NCBI GenBank assembly: GCA_005406025.1
Contig: BGZK01000754.1
Location: 124,001-188,000, forward strand
Direction of reading: 5' to 3'
DNA: 64,000 bases
From: Eumeta japonica
Taxonomy: Eukaryota; Arthropoda; Insecta; Lepidoptera; Psychidae
The notes beneath the pieces were generated by a model that was not told the origin of the DNA, made no database searches, and saw nothing but the letters and a program-made list of their open reading frames with translations. A program made the translations under genes and the position numbers. Below, one piece after another: positions 46,876 to 58,748 of this stretch (position 1 is the stretch's first letter; each line of letters starts with the position of its first letter).

Positions 46876-49162
46876 ATGGATATACGGGCTTTCTTTGGAA
46901 AAAACGAAGACTTGAGGAGCAAATTGACCACGAAAACCTAACTGTTCAAAACAGGTGGAAGCACCAAATACAATCGCTACTCCTAGTTCCGTAGCAACAG
47001 GTAACGTTAGCTATGGTATTCCGTCTGATATTGCACAAATCGGAGAACCAATAGAACAAGTTGTTTTAGACACATATCCAAAACAACACAACAGGGCCTT
47101 TGTTTCCGATTGGTTCAAGCGTTATAAATGGTTGCAGTATTCTGTCGAGAAAGATGCTGCTTTTGCTATCCATGCCAGCAATTTTACCTCATGGAAGCAA
47201 ACAGACTTCGTACACTTCCACAGGATTTAGAAACTGGAAAAATGCCACTGATTCTAAAACTGGTTTTCCAAAACATGAAAAATCAATTTCTCATATTCAA
47301 GCTATGTCGATGTGGCAGGAGAAATTACAAAGAATATCTACATCTAGCAGTGTTGAAACGTTAATAAATCAAAAAGTATTAGAAAAATATAGGTATTATG
47401 TAAAGTCTATCATGGAAGTAATACAATTTCTAATTGTCAACGAATTAGCTTTGCGTGGAAATTATATTTTGGAAGAAGAAAAAGAACAAGGATTATTTCA
47501 GAATTTATTTGAATACACATGTATGAAAGATCCAAATTTGAACGAGGTTCTCACTCATATACCACAAAACGCAACATATCGTTCACCCGAAATTCAAAAT
47601 CAAATAATTCAAGCAATGGTTCAAGCGGTACGAAGTTCCATTGTCAAAGATATTAATGAATCTGACGTGAAATGGTTTACTCTAATGGAAGATGGGACGA
47701 GAGATAAAATAACCGCGAAAATATTGCATTAGCAATACGCTACGTCAAGGATGGTGTCGTCAATGAGTCGTTGCTGATGGTTAAGACTACTGAAAATCTT
47801 GATGCAGCCACTTTCACGGAATTAACGTTAAATACTCTCACGGAAAATAACATTGACCCCTCTTGTATGCTTAGCCAATGCTATGATGGCGTAAGTGTAA
47901 TGAGGGGAAAGTTTCAGGAGTTGCGACTAGAATAGAAAATAAATTGGGCCGAAAAATTCCTTACGTCCACTGCTATAACCATCGCTTGCACTTAATAGTC
48001 ATCAGGACTATCTCAGAAATGACTTTTATTCGTTTATTTTTGACCAATGCATCATGTTACATGAATTCTTTCATCATGGCAAAATAGCTGCCTTATATGA
48101 TGGAAAAGGATTGGCCGACTCCTCGAACAACGCTGGTCTGGACATTTAGCAGTTACAAAAGTTGTATACGATAATTATTCATCGATTTTGCAGACTTTGA
48201 AAGAAATTAAAATGGCAGATTCAACGGTGATGACGTCGCCAAGAGTATAGGTATTAAAAAGTCATGCTTGATCTGGAATTCCGAATAGCCATGGTTGTGG
48301 CCAAAAATCTTATCCACGCTACAACCTGCAGACGCAGCTTTGCAAGCCCGAAGCGCAGGATTAAAAGATGCCATAACAATCATAAAGTGTGTCAAAGATG
48401 AAATTATTAAATTAAGATCAAATCAAATGTATAATCAAATTCTGGAAGAAGCTAAGTCTTTAACAAGCAATGACTGCGGCGAATCTGAAAATAGGACACA
48501 GACCTCGAAGAGGCAAGTAAAAAAACCAAATCGGATGGATGACTATTTGACGTACACCCCCTGTTCCTCCGCCAGACAAAATATAGATGAGAACGACGAG
48601 CCATTTAAGTCTGAGTATTTCGAAACGTTGGACATTTTAATTGCTGAATTACAAAGAAGGTTTTCGGACAACGATGATTTAATTAATTCGATTGCAAGTC
48701 TTGATGAGTTGGATGTAGATAAAATGGTTCCACTGAAAAATTTGGGTAAGTTTAAAAAAATAATTCAAAAATTGTCATGTTCAATTTACAATTTTAACTA
48801 ATTTTTCAGGTCTGAAAATTCCATCAAGAGAAGAGGCTAGTGTGGTTAAAGCTTACTTGAGTCGTAACGAGGATATAATGGAAAATACATTGCAAGTTTT
48901 GTACAGGCAACGAGAGGCGTTCAAAGATACATATGAACTTTTTGCGTCTGTGGCGACCATAGGATGTAGCACTGCAGTGTGTGAATCTACGTTTTCAACT
49001 TTAACTGCAATCAATAGGCCTCAAAGGCTGTCAATGGGTCACGAGAGAATGGCTGGTATGGTATTTCTGGCCTTTGAAAAAAAAAGAACAAAATCAGTTG
49101 ATCTGAACGAAGTTCTTCGCATTTTTAATAACATGGCGAATCGTAGAATTCAGCTGTTTTAA
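46876..49162 (+). pseudogene. hAT transposase (DUF4371/TTF-type), frameshifted, with a 64-bp intron
   Basis: hAT transposases cut and paste the element through an RNase H-like fold. The ATG at 46876 gives MDIRAFFGKNEDLRSKL, a start typical of this branch. Then come a TTF/zinc-finger-like region (FVSDWFKRYKWLQYSVEKDA and a Cys-Pro-Cys segment, 47098-47190), LMEDGTRD (about 47684), CYDG with a catalytic-type Asp (47879), HCYNHRLHL (47968-47994), RWSGH (48131-48145), and the C-terminal dimerisation domain (CESTFSTL to RIQLF, 48950-49160). Breaks are seen near 46940, 47160, 47215, 47710, 47910-48060 and 48250. Those at 47160 and 47710 look like lost bases in T or A runs. An intron at 48746-48809 joins the last two exons in frame. 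Confidence 0.85.
48746..48809 (+). other. Spliceosomal intron in the hAT transposase
   Basis: Donor gtaagt follows ttgg and acceptor atttttcag precedes gtctgaaa. Removal joins the exons in phase 1 as Asn-Leu-Gly-Leu-Lys. In-frame stop codons occur inside the interval, and both flanking exons carry recognisable transposase sequence, so splicing is needed to read through. Confidence 0.75.
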
Positions 49163-49567
49163 ATGTTTTTTATTATTATGTTAGTTAATTATTATAATAA
49201 GTACGCAAAACAATGTGATCTTAATGGTATTTTTGGTCGTTTCTATTTACTCGTATCACCCCACCCAATAATTAATTATTACCTCACTCTCACTCAGACG
49301 TGGATCTCTACATCCAAATCTGGAAGTTCAACCATCTTATTCACTTGTTCTTCATCATTGAGGATTTAATAGTTCTTAGATCCATGCTCATGCACTGTCA
49401 CAGTAATTATTTGTCTACGAATAACTATTCACATGATGGTGATATACATGGTGATTGATTTAGGAGCCCGTGTTTCGACGGCAGATCAATTATGATAATT
49501 TTTTTACTTCCGCCCTACCTGTAACTAATGCTGCCCTACCTCAAATTCGACCCTAGCTACGGCCCTG

Positions 49568-49575
49568 AATGCGGG
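49568..49575. repeat. Right hAT target-site duplication aatgcggg
   Basis: Exact copy of 45504-45511. Confidence 0.95.
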
Positions 49576-49970
49576 TAGAATTAATGCAGTGTTTGTTTTG
49601 GAATTGCCCGGTGTTTAAAATCGATATTTAACCATTGTGGAATCAGCAGCGAGTTTCGACGTAGTATATTCACAATGCTTGATCGTTTGTGACAAACCGA
49701 TGAAATCAACACTTACAACAATAAATTAGTGTTTCTGACGTAATATGTCTATATCTATGACTAAAATACAAAACTTCAGATTTCGCCCTGAATTGCGCTA
49801 TTTTTTTCTGCGCAAATTTTACACACTTTATATTGACTTGGCTTTCATCTACCCATGAATAAAATGGAATCTTGAAACTCGTTTTTTATTCAATTCCGAA
49901 CTTCCGAATCATTTGAAATTCGGTACAAATGTAAAGAACCGATGACAGAGTAATTTGATAACATTGAGCT

Positions 49971-50445
49971 GATCTAGTAATGGGTCCAGGAAATGAAATA
50001 GTGGAGCTTTTCAATAGTCACTAGTAAACTCTTAGAGTAACAGACCATTTTGTGTATTTTGGCGAGTTTAATATTTTACTCTTTATGAGGAAGGTCTGAT
50101 GATGGAACTGGAAGGATGAAAGTGGAACTCTTGAGCGGCCACTAGTAAACCACTTGAGGTTAGTCCCCTTTGGATTGTTTTATATTCCCAATATATTATA
50201 CTTGGAGACGAGGATCCGATGATGAATCCAGAAAATGAAAATATGTAGCCCTTTGATAGCTACTAATAAACGTCTCAAGTTTAGTCTCATTTTGATTGTT
50301 TTCATATTTACATTTATTACAATTTTCAATTATTGCATTAATTAAAAATTGGTGATGGTGAGGAGGCCTTGTTCGCGGTTCCGGAATGTGAATAGTAAAA
50401 GTCTTCAGCGGCCATTTGTAATCCCCGATTATAATATACGTATAC
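49971..50445 (+). repeat. Degenerate tandem repeat, ~120-bp unit, about four units
   Basis: Units begin near 49974, 50096, 50216 and 50362 with variants of gatgatggaactgg, then gaaatgaaa, a ctttt.ata/gcggcca..agtaaa block, and (in the first three) ttttggattgtttt. The spacing is 122, 120 and 146 bases. Identity between units is moderate, so the array is old. Confidence 0.65.
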
Positions 50446-50465
50446 AAAAAATGATAGATCTTTGT

Positions 50466-50640
50466 GCAGGTATCAGTCAATTGTCAAGAAGGGACCAATA
50501 GGGGCATTGGGACCGGTATTGAAATAAAAAGCGAGATTGTGATCGGACCCGACAGTGAAATCGAAAATGACATCAAGAACAGGACCGCGATCGGGATCAC
50601 AATTGCCAGGAATTCATTTAATATCCACACTCTCGAAACA
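50466..50640 (-). mobile_element. Pyrimidine-rich dispersed repeat (family B), reverse fragment
   Basis: Plus-strand text gggaccggtattgaaataaa, gattgtgatcggacccgac and acaggaccgcgatcgggatc is the reverse complement of the family B phrase series. No terminus present. Confidence 0.5.
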
Positions 50641-52055
50641 TATTAGAATCATAAATAGAAAACCTCGTTTGTTTCGCTCTATGACGCGTGCGAAAACAAT
50701 CATTGCTAAACTTTAATTTACTTTCAGCATAACGGGCAGGTAACGGCTGGTCTAATAATAAAAGCGATATCGAACACGTAACTAACAATACGCTATATTT
50801 ATGATTTGATTAATTAATGATTCTATCATTGTTGGAATCGATGTTGATAGAGCCTTACGACATAGCACTATCGAACTATTATTAAAACCATCTAAAGCCG
50901 AATGCGCAGCGAGGGCACCACATCTACAAAAACCTATGCCGTAATCTGTAACGTGCGATATACGGCGTATCGACAACTAATAAAGATAATGTCGAGCAAA
51001 TCGATCGTTAGTATGAGATTTATGATATTTCAAAATCTTCCTATCAGATGTCGCTGTCGCATCGAGATAGGTAGTTTTCCTTACCAAGGCATGCGGCACG
51101 AGTCGGTAAATGTGGCAATGCGACCTTGGCGGTATCTCATAGTTTTGTAACCGGCGGCTTGTGTGCGTCTTGTCTGGAAGCAACAAAAAAAAAAAGTTTA
51201 TTATTATCGATATCACTCGTAACGTCATTATTACTTTTCTTATCTAATCGCTCTGGAAACGTAATTATGTATCGATAAGTCTATATTGTTTTTTTTTTGT
51301 ATACGCTTTTTAAAAGACGCGAAAAAAATTTTTCCGAAGATTCGAAATGATATGAAGACAATAAAAATACACAATTGAAAAGAAGACGCAAGTTACGGCG
51401 GCAAGGAGCTGGCCAGCAAAAATCGTACGTGACAAAAAAGCGTTATACTCTGTCTTTCTATTTTTATACTCACTGTTCGCTGAGAGAGAAAGAGAGAAAG
51501 AAAATTTTTTCCACTCAACCAACGCTCCAAAAAATTGGCAATATCAAAAATAAAATAAAAATATGCACAAATAAATTTTATATCAAGAAAATGTAAATTT
51601 CAATAAATTATCAATACTACGTATATAATAAATAAAAATAATTATGAACTTTAATAAATTGTTTTTATTAACAAAATGCGCTGACAAAAATTTATAGTTT
51701 ACTCTATATCATTATTATGCATTAATACGTATATTTATACATCATTTTAAATGCCATAAAACTGAATAACACTTAAGTATAAAAAATACTGGCTAATTAT
51801 TTTTTTATGTTAAATACCTTGACCTAAATTTTTAATTAATTTATTTCTCGGAACAGAATTATGAAACTTCGTTCCTACCTGGTGTTCCACGACACATTTC
51901 ATTCATTTTATGTCTTATTTATTGAAAAACTGTTACACTCTCGGTCTTAATTTGTTTACTTTTTGTTCTCATTTGATCTTTGGATTTCCTACTGCTTAAA
52001 TTTTAAATTAAAATGTTCAACATTTAATTTGTTTTATATTATTAGATTTAGAGAT
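50641..52055. other. Intergenic DNA, no gene recognised
   Basis: AT-rich with a moderately GC-richer block at 50900-51170. Overlapping ORFs on both strands there have no recognisable family. Confidence 0.45.
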
Positions 52056-52739
52056 AAAAAAACCGGCCAAGAGCATGTCGGACCATGCTCTCTGTAGGGT
52101 TCCGAAAGCGTTACTACAAAGAAATGCACTATAGATGAAAAAAACTACGTTGTTACAATTTTTCCATGTTTCGTACACAGAATAGGTATAAGCATTTTAG
52201 TTCTTTCATTGAGAAACGTAATTATCTGGAAATAACTCAAAAACGGTATATCCGATGAACTTTAAAAACAATTTTCGTTGAAAATATTTATTAAACATTA
52301 TCTTTGTAATTTTTTTCATATTTTTTTAACTTATGGTTTGTAAAATAGAGGGTGGGGGGGGCACAATTTATGCTGCTTTCGAAGCGATTATATCCAAAAC
52401 CATTCCATTAATCAAAAAAAATTGCTTAGAAACCTTAAAGTGTATTTAATAGAACTGATGTAATATGTGCCACACGTAGATGTAAGCTGAAAAAAAATTT
52501 TTTTTTTCTGTTATATGTATGGAATGCTCCCCCTAGAATATTTATTTTTGTTATTTAGCTACCAAACTAGGTAGCGGCTTATACAAGACATCTATACTCC
52601 GAATTTCATCAATATACGTCTTGTAGTTTTTGAGTAAAATGCCTGTAACATAGGGGCAGACCGACGGACGGACGGACGGATGTACATGATTAAATTATAA
52701 GGGTTCCGTTTAGGCCATTTAAACTCGGAACCCTAAAAA
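52056..52739 (+). mobile_element. Dispersed lepidopteran repeat (family A), best-preserved copy
   Basis: Starts aaaaaaccggccaagagcat with the hairpin gagcatgtcggaccatgctc, followed by gtagggttccg. It ends actcggaaccctaaaaa, so agggttccg and cggaaccct form short inverted sub-ends. A gacggacggacggacgg run lies near the right end. The 684-bp length and lack of an ORF fit a non-autonomous element. The same text is common in moth and butterfly genomes (recalled, not searched). Confidence 0.8.
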
Positions 52740-53759
52740 GGATAAGCAGGTTATTTAAAATATCTGTAAAATAATAATATACTAGAAACGACGCGAAAAA
52801 AAATTAAACGCAATCTGATAATATCCGCTACATAATCAATCATGAGGTAATTTTATATAAATCGATTGCATCGAAAATCTATTTTTTAACTTATTTACAA
52901 TTGATAGAATACTTAAAAAGCGATATTTTTTTCTTTTCCATTATAGAATAATGTGTAGTAATTGCGGTCTTTCTTACCTACACTACCTGCAAACCGAACG
53001 TCTAAAATATCAGTTAGTCGAACTTGATAGAGCTATCTAAGCATATGCAAGTTTTAGTTGATTTGAGATATGTATGCGACAAACTTATTTCTTTTAAGAG
53101 GTTAATATAAATTTAAGATCTGACAAAAAATATGATATACTCTGTCTGAAATGTTATAGCCTACACTTAAATTTTCATTGAATTTCAATATATAGATTAT
53201 ACTAATCAGATTTTTTTACAGTTACAGTACAATTACACATTTTCGTGTTTTTTTTTAATAAGCAATAAAATCTTAAACAACTATTTTGATTGATAATTGA
53301 AGATAGACTTTAAGTCTTTAAAAACTCAAAATCCTTCTGTTTCGTTTTGACGTCAATTCGATAATTTTTCTTTATCATCTCATAATTATTAATCATGTGC
53401 TCAGATTGATTAATTATCAGAAAATCACCCAAAATCCTCGAAATGGTGCGTGTCTCAACCGTGCAAATTATATTACATTGATACTATATATATATAATTT
53501 CAATTATATATTAAGTACGAATGTATTTTAGAATCATTTTCATCTCTCTTCTTCATTCTGCCAGTCGTAGCTAATTTCTTCCGATCGTAAATCCAAAATA
53601 TGTTTTACCTTCCTTGTTTTTTCAATAGAAGAAAATTTTGCAAAAATTTGACAGCTTTACTTCTTATTCAACCTCTGCATCTTTTATAAAAAAGATCGAC
53701 CACGTATCCTCTAGCATTTGTATTTATCACACCACAGAAGATTTTTATGTGTAACTTTA
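52740..53759. other. Intergenic DNA, no gene recognised
   Basis: AT-rich, with only short chance ORFs. Confidence 0.45.
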
Positions 53760-54010
53760 TAACTAACTGACAGCTTCTAGTTTTACCCGTATGGGCATAT
53801 AAAGTAAATTTCTCCCGAATTTCTATATCTTATATATCTATGTCGTTTCAAATTTCGTTCTTGAACTCAATTCTGATCTTGGTCTCGGTTCTGATTCCAA
53901 TGGTTTCAATCTCGAGTTATCGCTTTTGGTCCCTTTCCCGCTCTTGTTTTTGATCTTACTTTCGTGCTATGCAGCGACCCTGACTAGGCTGTCGATTCTG
54001 ATCTAGTTTC
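53760..54010 (+). mobile_element. Pyrimidine-rich dispersed repeat (family B), forward copy
   Basis: Reads agcttctagttttacccgta, a worn family start, then ttctgatcttggtctcggtt, gattccaatgg, ggtccctttcccgctcttg and gtcgattctgatctagtttc. No gene. Confidence 0.5.
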
Positions 54011-54329
54011 CCGATTAGATGCTGTCCAGAAGCTTACACAGAGACATTAAATGTCTTCTTAAATTTCATTATACCTATAGTTACATTTATAGTTACTATT
54101 AGAACTTTACTTTTATAATATAATAGCTTAAACATATGACATTTAGACTACCTATTAATTGCAAAAAAAAACACGCTGACAGTAAATATTATTTCAACTC
54201 GATTCACTTTTATCGTCACTTCTCCTTTTCTTATGTTCCAAAACGCAACAAAATACAGAATCGCATAAATTTTGTTTACGACATTTTCACTCCTTTTATA
54301 TTGTACTTTATCTCTAGACCATAGTAACG

Positions 54330-54581
54330 TATTGACGGGGGGCGGGCGGGTTATTCGGAAGAGACCATATACTTGCTTGCCGGCTGTCAACGAAAGTGAT
54401 TTGTTCAAATGCGGACGAGTGAACTAAAGGAAAACTGAGCCGGTGTGGATCAACACAATTAAATTTAATAGTTTAATTTAATTTAACAAATTATTATTTG
54501 TGGGAGTGAAACACAAAAACAGTAGTGCCACTAGACAATCGCGTTCTGAGCATCTGGATCGTGGGACGAGCGTCAGAAGGG
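54330..54581 (+). other. Possible non-coding first exon ending at a consensus splice donor
   Basis: A patch less AT-rich than its surroundings (gacggggggcgggcgggtta; atctggatcgtgggacgagc) ends gtcagaagg|gtgagttt, a strong donor. No convincing ORF or partner acceptor can be identified, so a 5' UTR exon of a downstream gene is only a suggestion. Confidence 0.2.
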
Positions 54582-56429
54582 TGAGTTTAAGCACAGACGT
54601 ACATACCTCAAATTGTCCGGGTGCGTACAAACCGAATTTAAATATATTTATCTAGTTATAAGCGTATACTAATAAACATGCAGATAGGCTTTGTATTCTT
54701 CGATATCCCCGTGCAAAACGAACTTCCATCCCTTAAGTTGTATTCCTCTTAGCTATATAAATAAGAGATGATCTGACGATTACCATAGGTTGGTTGTCTT
54801 AGCAGGAATAATAAAAAAGTTTCATATTTTTTCTCAAAGCCGTAAGGTGTATATTGTAAAATTCAAATTTGTTCATTGTATTTTTCTCGAGTGTTTAAAG
54901 TAATTGGCACTGCATAGATAAATTTACAGAAAAAACTGACATACCGATACATGCTCAAGATTAAAAATCGAAGCCAAAATTCGAATTATTTTGCCAAGCA
55001 ACATGAAAACATGAAGTTTCATCAAATGCAGTTTTCATTAATGCAAAGGGACTATAAGATATTTTGATACAAGCTTCATTCATGGTCTGATTACGCCAGC
55101 AAGCTGCTGATTTAATAACATAATACAACAAAATTTAGTTGTGTAGGAATAGTTTCATATACAAAACCTGTATAAATGCGTGTTCTTGGTAGAATGGTCA
55201 GTGCGTTGCTTTTAAATTAAGGACTAACATAATCGATCCCTAATTATAGGCTATGACCTTTTAAGTTAAATCACATTAATTTACTCGACCTTTTCTTGGC
55301 ACATTAAACTATTAGTTCCGGACGTATGGGCGCATTGGTGATGAAGCCCCGAAAGGGACCAGCATTAAGAAATTGACGTACATATCCATAAATTTTAAAT
55401 AATTAAGATAGCTCAATGTACACAATTCAGACAATATAAACAATTAAAATCTAATAGGGTAGTCATAAATCTAATATAAAGGCAAAATAAAGTAATAACA
55501 TCTGGTGATTTCGGCTAAATCTGCGTATTCGTAGGTGACCGATCACTTTTATCTTTTTAAATGATCGTGCGCCACTTTGCAGTGACGTGACAGAAAGTCG
55601 ACAACACGAATGTATACCTATATATGTAGGGCGGCCAAACTCATAAATTTGCGCTTTCAAAAATCATATCTTTTACAAAATATGAGATGCTATTTGTCGA
55701 TTAAAATCTAAAAATGCACAAATAAAATACTTATGGCTTTAAGTAATCAAAATACGTAAATTATTATACATAAATACTTTTTTATATTTCATTAAAAAAA
55801 TTAAATATAATTTTTCTCTGTTATGCAAATACGCGAAATAGTACCTGCTATAATGGATATTTACGCTACGTCATCATAAAGCAGAGTAAACTACATCTTT
55901 TTCTCATTTCTATTCATTGGTTAGCGTTTTTTTCCAAAAGTGATTAATTTTGGATTTTTATCTATTTCATTAATATCGTGCAATCGCAAACAGTAAAAGC
56001 AGAAAGTATAAATCTACTTTCTAAAAAGTTTCTTGCATCAAACCCAAGTTTCTGTTGTGCTCAACTAACGAACGTTCAAACATCGATAGAAGTATCCCTG
56101 TTGTGCGAACTTCTCATACAAGTATTTACTGTTGGATATGTACATACATCGAAGTGATCTTCACGAAACTACAGGAACGTTTTAGGGGAAGGGGCAGTGG
56201 TAAATCTTACTTATATTTGTGTCAATGATGGGAATCTTAAGTTCCTATTTTTTAAATGCATGTAAATATATTCCTACATACAGATATAACATAACAATGA
56301 TAGATATTGTACCTTATTTCAAATTTCGAGGCACTTAAATTATTCTTTACTTTCAGAATTCAAAGCACATTCTTAATGTCTCGTTTACAGTTGACAGTTG
56401 TAGAGTGCCTTCGTAAGGCACGGGGTTGA
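54582..56429. other. Intergenic DNA, no gene recognised
   Basis: AT-rich. A stretch at 55190-55270 (ggtagaatggtcagtgcgtt, then aatcgatccc) has a faint tRNA-like layout and may be a SINE head, but no cloverleaf could be drawn. Confidence 0.4.
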
Positions 56430-56900
56430 CCTCATCTAGAGTACTCTTGTCACCTCGGGGCTTGGGCACCCCGATATCAACTCTTGCTTCTAGATCGCAT
56501 CGAGTATCTCGCACCGTCAATATATTCGTCGGCAGTATCCGGTCAATTCGACCCGTTCTCTTTGGGCAGAGATGTAGCATCTTTGGTGAGTGTTCCGAAG
56601 TGTTATTCAACCTCATTCCTGCCGCTGTTTTCTGTCATCGTTCCGCTCGCCGAAAATACCATCAGGACTATCTTGAGGGTTGGCGTTCACCATGATAAGC
56701 TTCAAGGGCAATTTCTGGCCACCTACGTTGGGATTTGGAATGATTTACTATCAGCTGTATTTCTAATGAACTTCTAAAAAGGAGTCTTCAAGAACAGGAC
56801 GTACTCTTTTTTAAGAGGCCGGCAATACACTTGTGACTCCTCTGGAATTACGAGTGTCCATGGGCGACAATGGCCATCTACTTTCCAACGGCTAATTCCA
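56430..56900 (+). pseudogene. LINE 3' fragment (CR1/Jockey group), decayed
   Basis: Across frames it encodes GECSEVLFNLIPAAVFCH, RKYHQDYLEGWRS, a WNDLLSAVF segment, FLRGRQYT and SVHGRQW, the same C-terminal series as the copy at 13568. It then continues into the tail tgggcgacaatggccatcta. Frameshifts and a stop interrupt it. The RT core is absent. Confidence 0.7.
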
Positions 56901-57632
56901 AAAACTAGTGACGTCCTAACCACAAGAGCATTGCGGTTATACTTTTCGCGTAGAAATCGAAAATGTTATATTTAAGTACCTATTTAGGGCATTTAGCGTT
57001 TTCGTAAAATTGAAATAAAAATCCTGATAGTTCATTACTGAATTCGCATTAAGCCACGTTTCAAAAATTGGCGTAATACCCCATTGTTATTTATCACGAA
57101 TCGAAGTTCGTAGTCCGTGAAGTTTTTACCCACTAATTGTTTCGCAACATAGAATACAATGAATGTTCGTGAAATTTTCCTCGAAACGATTCAGGGAAGA
57201 ATGAGTAGCATCATCCGTTGTTGGGAAACAATCCATTACGCTGCTGAATCACGGGTCGCGGCGACGGGTCGCGGGCCCGTTGTGAAATTGCGAGCAATTG
57301 AAACGGGCGTGATTCATGAATTGGATCATATCGTGTATTACAACTATCACACGTATAGACGATGATGTAAGTGTGTATTAAAAAAAATATTCATTGCATT
57401 TCCGATTCAAGAACGTCGTATCGCAAATGTTTCTTGAAAGAAAGCATTTTTCGTTTACGGCCATTTCGTTCTATTTCATCCGAATGTTCTTTGATTGTCC
57501 TTTTCGACTTTCCGGGAAGAGAATCTAAAATTTTCCTAAACTTTAAAACAATCATTGGTTTCAACATGATTTTTCAAAAAGAGGTCCTAGAAAGCTCCTC
57601 TGGCCATTTTCAAAGGGATGTCCGCATGTATG

Positions 57633-57689
<57 letters not shown>

Positions 57690-58748
57690 TGTGTGTATCT
57701 ATGTGTGTCTGCGAGTGCATGGATGTTTAAGCGTGTGCGTATGTGGTGTGTTGAATATTTTTTGAACCCATGTACCGGTTAGAATCGGACTTGCGACATT
57801 CGAATAGGTTTGCTGAATTTAGATTTCAAAAAATTTTGCATCAATTGATTCCGTAAACGTCGAGACGTATGAATAACAGTATATTGTAATAACTTTTTGC
57901 GAAAACGTTTAGCAAAAATGGTTATTGATATTTGGATAATACTTTTTAAGCTATTTGATCGATCGATTTCAAAATTTAACAAATCCTGTTCCTAAAAGAA
58001 ATCCGTGTTGAATGCTATGGATTTGATTAGAAACATTTCCTCGAAAAATATAATGAACGAGAAATTTTCAGAAATTAGTCTTTGTATGAACGTCGTAAAT
58101 TTCGTTGAAATAAATCATTTATCATCTTCGTCTAAAAGTATTAAAAAAATCAATACTAAACGTACTTTTAGAATTTTTGACTGATCGGTTTTTAAATCTA
58201 AATACTTTTTGAGCTCCAAAAACTGCATTGAATACCTTAATGTTTGAAACCCTTGCGTCGTTCACAGGTATCCTTGGCAAAATATTTCAAAATTAACAAT
58301 CAGGTCATTTTTTATAGCTGTAATATTTATAAGTTATGTAAAAGTAATTTTAAAATAGTACGCTCGTGCTTTCCGAGCTCGACAACATTATTGCTCAAAA
58401 CAATGCGGTAAACTTTAAAAATGGCCTACAAGGCCAACTAACGGTTGACCTTGCAGGTCGTGCAACTTTTTATACAGATAAACAGACGGACAACCAAATG
58501 CATTTTTCTACCAGCTTCCGTTTTTTTTTTTACAATTTTTTCACTAAGTCAAACTGAATTATGCATTGACTATTTAAATTCTTATATAATTTCATTCGAA
58601 TACTATTTAAATACATTTCTCATCAATATTTAACGATGTTCATCGTTAGGGAAAATGTTTTTATCAAAAAATGCGGCTTGCTATTCAGACATAACTTAGT
58701 TATGACTGGTAGTGAATCGTTGTCGTTTTATCGAACTAATGAAAATAA
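56901..58748. other. Intergenic DNA with (TG)n run
   Basis: Includes the microsatellite at 57639-57687 and repeat-like text around 57560-57630 (ggtcctagaaagctcctctg). The phrase acggttgaccttgcagg occurs at 58441 and also at 14308, marking another dispersed repeat of unknown type. Confidence 0.45.
57639..57687. repeat. (TG)n microsatellite
   Basis: About 24 uninterrupted TG units, followed by interrupted tgtgtatctatgtgtg copies. Confidence 0.95.

Larger units (their letters stand above)
45512..49567 (+). mobile_element. hAT DNA transposon, 4056 bp, transposase frameshifted
   Basis: The 17-base ends cagggccgtagctaggg (45512-45528) and ccctagctacggccctg (49551-49567) are perfect inverted repeats, flanked by an exact 8-bp duplication (aatgcggg). 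A gccctacct motif recurs close to both ends, as expected of subterminal transposase-binding repeats. The interior encodes a transposase of the ZMYM1-like/DUF4371 hAT branch from 46876 to 49162. Perfect ends and target duplication indicate a fairly recent insertion. The 5' interior (46534-46743) contains a cluster of five hairpins. Confidence 0.95.

Noticed and set aside
55190..55270. A tRNA-Lys-like segment (ggtagaatggtcagtgcgtt).
   Set aside because: The anticodon arm is not supported by pairing, and the T-arm is incomplete. At most a SINE relic.
57371..57730. A 119-codon ORF with a Val-Cys repeat.
   Set aside because: The repeated part is translated (TG)n microsatellite, and the rest has no recognisable domain.
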